Assembly (NCBI GenBank): GCA_035547915.1
Contig: DASZTS010000022.1
Span: 1 to 64,000, forward strand
Reading direction: 5' to 3'
Source of the DNA: DASSFG01 sp035547915
Lineage (GTDB): Bacteria; Planctomycetota; Planctomycetia; Pirellulales; JAICIG01
DNA: 64,000 nucleotides
In this document: positions 62,622-64,000 of the stretch, in pieces
Position numbering within the stretch: the stretch's first letter is position 1
Layout: every line of letters starts with the position of its first letter
The notes under the pieces: model-generated
Seen by the model: only the letters and a program-made list of their open reading frames with translations
Database searches by the model: none
Told to the model about the DNA's origin: nothing
Program-made: the position numbers and the translations under genes

Positions 62622-63920
62622 TCAATCCAGGATGCGCATGCGCACGCTTCCCGGCCGTACGCAGTGCAGGCGGTCGATTTCGTCCATCGCGGCTACCGTT
62701 GCGCCTTCCACCGTTTCGTGCGTGATGATGACGAGCGGCACCACCGCTTGCTCCTCGGTCGCCGGCTCGCGCTGGATCACCGAAGCGATCGATATGCCGC
62801 GGCGACCGAGAACGCCCGTGATGTCGGCCATCACGCCGGGACGATCCTCGACATGCAGCCGCATGTAGTAGCGGCCCGTAATTTTCTTGGGATCACGCAG
62901 ACCGACACGAGCTTCTCGCTGCGACCAGAGTTCGAGCGTGCGGAAGGTGATCGCGGCTCGGCCGACGACCGTATCGATCAGGTCGGCGACGACGGCCGAG
63001 GCAGTCGGCATACGGCCAGCCCCCAGACCATGAAAGAAAACGGGGCCCACCGCGTCTCCCACGACCCGAATCGCGTTGAAGGCACCGCGGACTTCGGCCA
63101 ACGGCGTGCCCATCTTCACGAGAGTGGGCGATACATGGAGTTCGAGTCCATCGCCGGCCAATTCCGCCACGGCGAGGAGCTTAACGCGATAGCCCAGATC
63201 TTCGGCGTTCTTGATGTCGATGACATCGAGCCCGTCGATCCCCTGCCGCGGAATGTCTCGCCAATGGACCCGCGCGCCGAACGCAAGATGAGCGAGGATG
63301 GCCAGTTTTTGGGCCGTGTCCGTGCCATCGACGTCCATCGTCGGATCGGCTTCGGCATAACCCAGCCGCTGCGCTTCGGCCAGGGCGGTGGCATAATCGG
63401 CCCCCCGCTCTTCCATCTGCGTAAGGATATAATTGCTCGTGCCGTTCAGGATGGCGGTGAGCGATTCGATCTGGTTCGCCGACAGGCATTGGCTGATGTT
63501 GGCGATGATCGGCACGCCCCCCGCCACCGCGGCCTCGAAGGCGATCGAGCGCCCAAGTTCTCGCGCCAGGTCGAATAGCTCCGGGCCATGCTCGGCTAAC
63601 AAGGCCTTGTTGGCCGTGACCACGTCTTTGCCGCTTTCGAGCAGGGCGACCATGATCGACCGGGCGGGTTCGAGTCCGCCGACGAGGTGAGCCACCGCCG
63701 TGATCTCGGGGTTGCTGGTAATCTGGTCCAAGTCGCCCGATAAGATACCCGCGGGGAGCTGGTAATCGCGCTCTTTCTGCGGATCGTGCACGACGACTTT
63801 TTCGAGCCAGATCGTGCGTCCCGCGTGCCGGGCGGTGCGGTCGCCGAACTCGACCAGCAGTCGCGCCACGCCCGAGCCGACGGTTCCCAGGCCAACGACG
63901 GCAACTCTCGTTTTTTCCAC
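62622..63920 (-). CDS. hom: Homoserine dehydrogenase with C-terminal ACT domain
   Basis: The 432-residue enzyme has the NAD(P) motif VAVVGLGTVGSGVA, the catalytic blocks VVTANKALLAEHG, ILNGTSNYIL and EADPTMDVDGTDTAQKLAIL, and a C-terminal ACT domain (YYMRLHVEDRPGVMADITGV) for feedback control by amino acids. It reduces aspartate semialdehyde to homoserine in the threonine/methionine branch. Bases 63921-64000 upstream should hold its promoter; nothing specific is visible. Confidence 0.94.
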   Translation of the reverse strand: MEKTRVAVVGLGTVGSGVARLLVEFGDRTARHAGRTIWLEKVVVHDPQKERDYQLPAGILSGDLDQITSNPEITAVAHLVGGLEPARSIMVALLESGKDVVTANKALLAEHGPELFDLARELGRSIAFEAAVAGGVPIIANISQCLSANQIESLTAILNGTSNYILTQMEERGADYATALAEAQRLGYAEADPTMDVDGTDTAQKLAILAHLAFGARVHWRDIPRQGIDGLDVIDIKNAEDLGYRVKLLAVAELAGDGLELHVSPTLVKMGTPLAEVRGAFNAIRVVGDAVGPVFFHGLGAGRMPTASAVVADLIDTVVGRAAITFRTLELWSQREARVGLRDPKKITGRYYMRLHVEDRPGVMADITGVLGRRGISIASVIQREPATEEQAVVPLVIITHETVEGATVAAMDEIDRLHCVRPGSVRMRILD

Positions 63921-64000
63921 GAATGGGCGAACCGGGCGCGAGTTCGGGACTGTAAAACCGACCGCCGTTGAGTGTTCACTCTGCTGTCCGTTTTGTCAAA

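Overview
The window looks like a chromosome segment of a planctomycete, most likely in or near Pirellulales. The basis is lineage-typical gene content: paired DUF1549/DUF1553 and DUF1501 proteins, a DUF1559 protein with a prepilin-type N-terminus, Tat-exported TIM-barrel and DUF362 proteins, a DUF4214/beta-propeller protein opening with an LESR motif, and many small membrane proteins opening with an F-Q-F-S-L-R-x-L-L-like motif. The DNA is GC-rich. There is no rRNA and no CRISPR array. Two tRNA genes are present, Thr(CGT) and Lys(TTT).

Layout. 0.3-1.0 kb: three overlapping small membrane-protein genes. 1.2-7.5 kb: a caspase-like exported protein, a DUF1549/DUF1553 + DUF1501 pair and a stand-alone LutC-like protein. 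7.5-14.4 kb: a histone-H1-like protein, a ceramidase-like/S9-peptidase fusion, an ECF sigma operon, and decayed small genes including an IS1-type transposase remnant. 14.5-23 kb: SDR, YhaM-like nuclease, RNase R, DUF362, tgt and a TPR protein with two alpha-CTD modules. 23.1-29.4 kb: an accessory block between tRNA-Thr and tRNA-Lys, with small membrane proteins, an XRE-like regulator with 16-bp operator repeats, and a broken excisionase-like gene next to an integrase. 29.6-35.3 kb: a decayed TPR tail, a Cys-rich Tat protein, DUF4384, a lipoprotein, DUF1559, Nudix and an M50 protease. 35.3-42.9 kb: a deoxyribosyltransferase-like protein, an esterase, a penicillin acylase, a 29-residue basic protein, purE-purK and a UVR-motif protein. 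42.9-54.7 kb: a PSCyt1/DUF1549/LamG/DUF1553 protein, hydrolases, an MT-A70 methylase, a beta-lactamase-fold protein, an ABC-F ATPase and a DUF1501 protein. 54.7-64 kb: DUF58, phosphoglycerate mutase, the propeller/DUF4214 protein, a BtuFCD-type importer operon and homoserine dehydrogenase.

Three themes cut across the window. First, six copies of a ~105-bp palindromic MITE/REP-like element are scattered here. One lies in frame inside a membrane-protein gene, one splits a pseudogene, and one supplies the stop codon of a nuclease gene. Second, ten small genes in two clusters share the same N-terminal export/anchor-like motif and differ afterwards. Third, small genes in the accessory stretches are often broken by single indels or short duplications. 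In three cases (14.0-14.3, 25.7-26.05 and 27.9-28.1 kb) the ancestral frame can be rebuilt by eye.

Functions come from motif recognition alone, without any database search. Start codons are chosen from Shine-Dalgarno-like sequence, overlap with neighbours and where homology begins.
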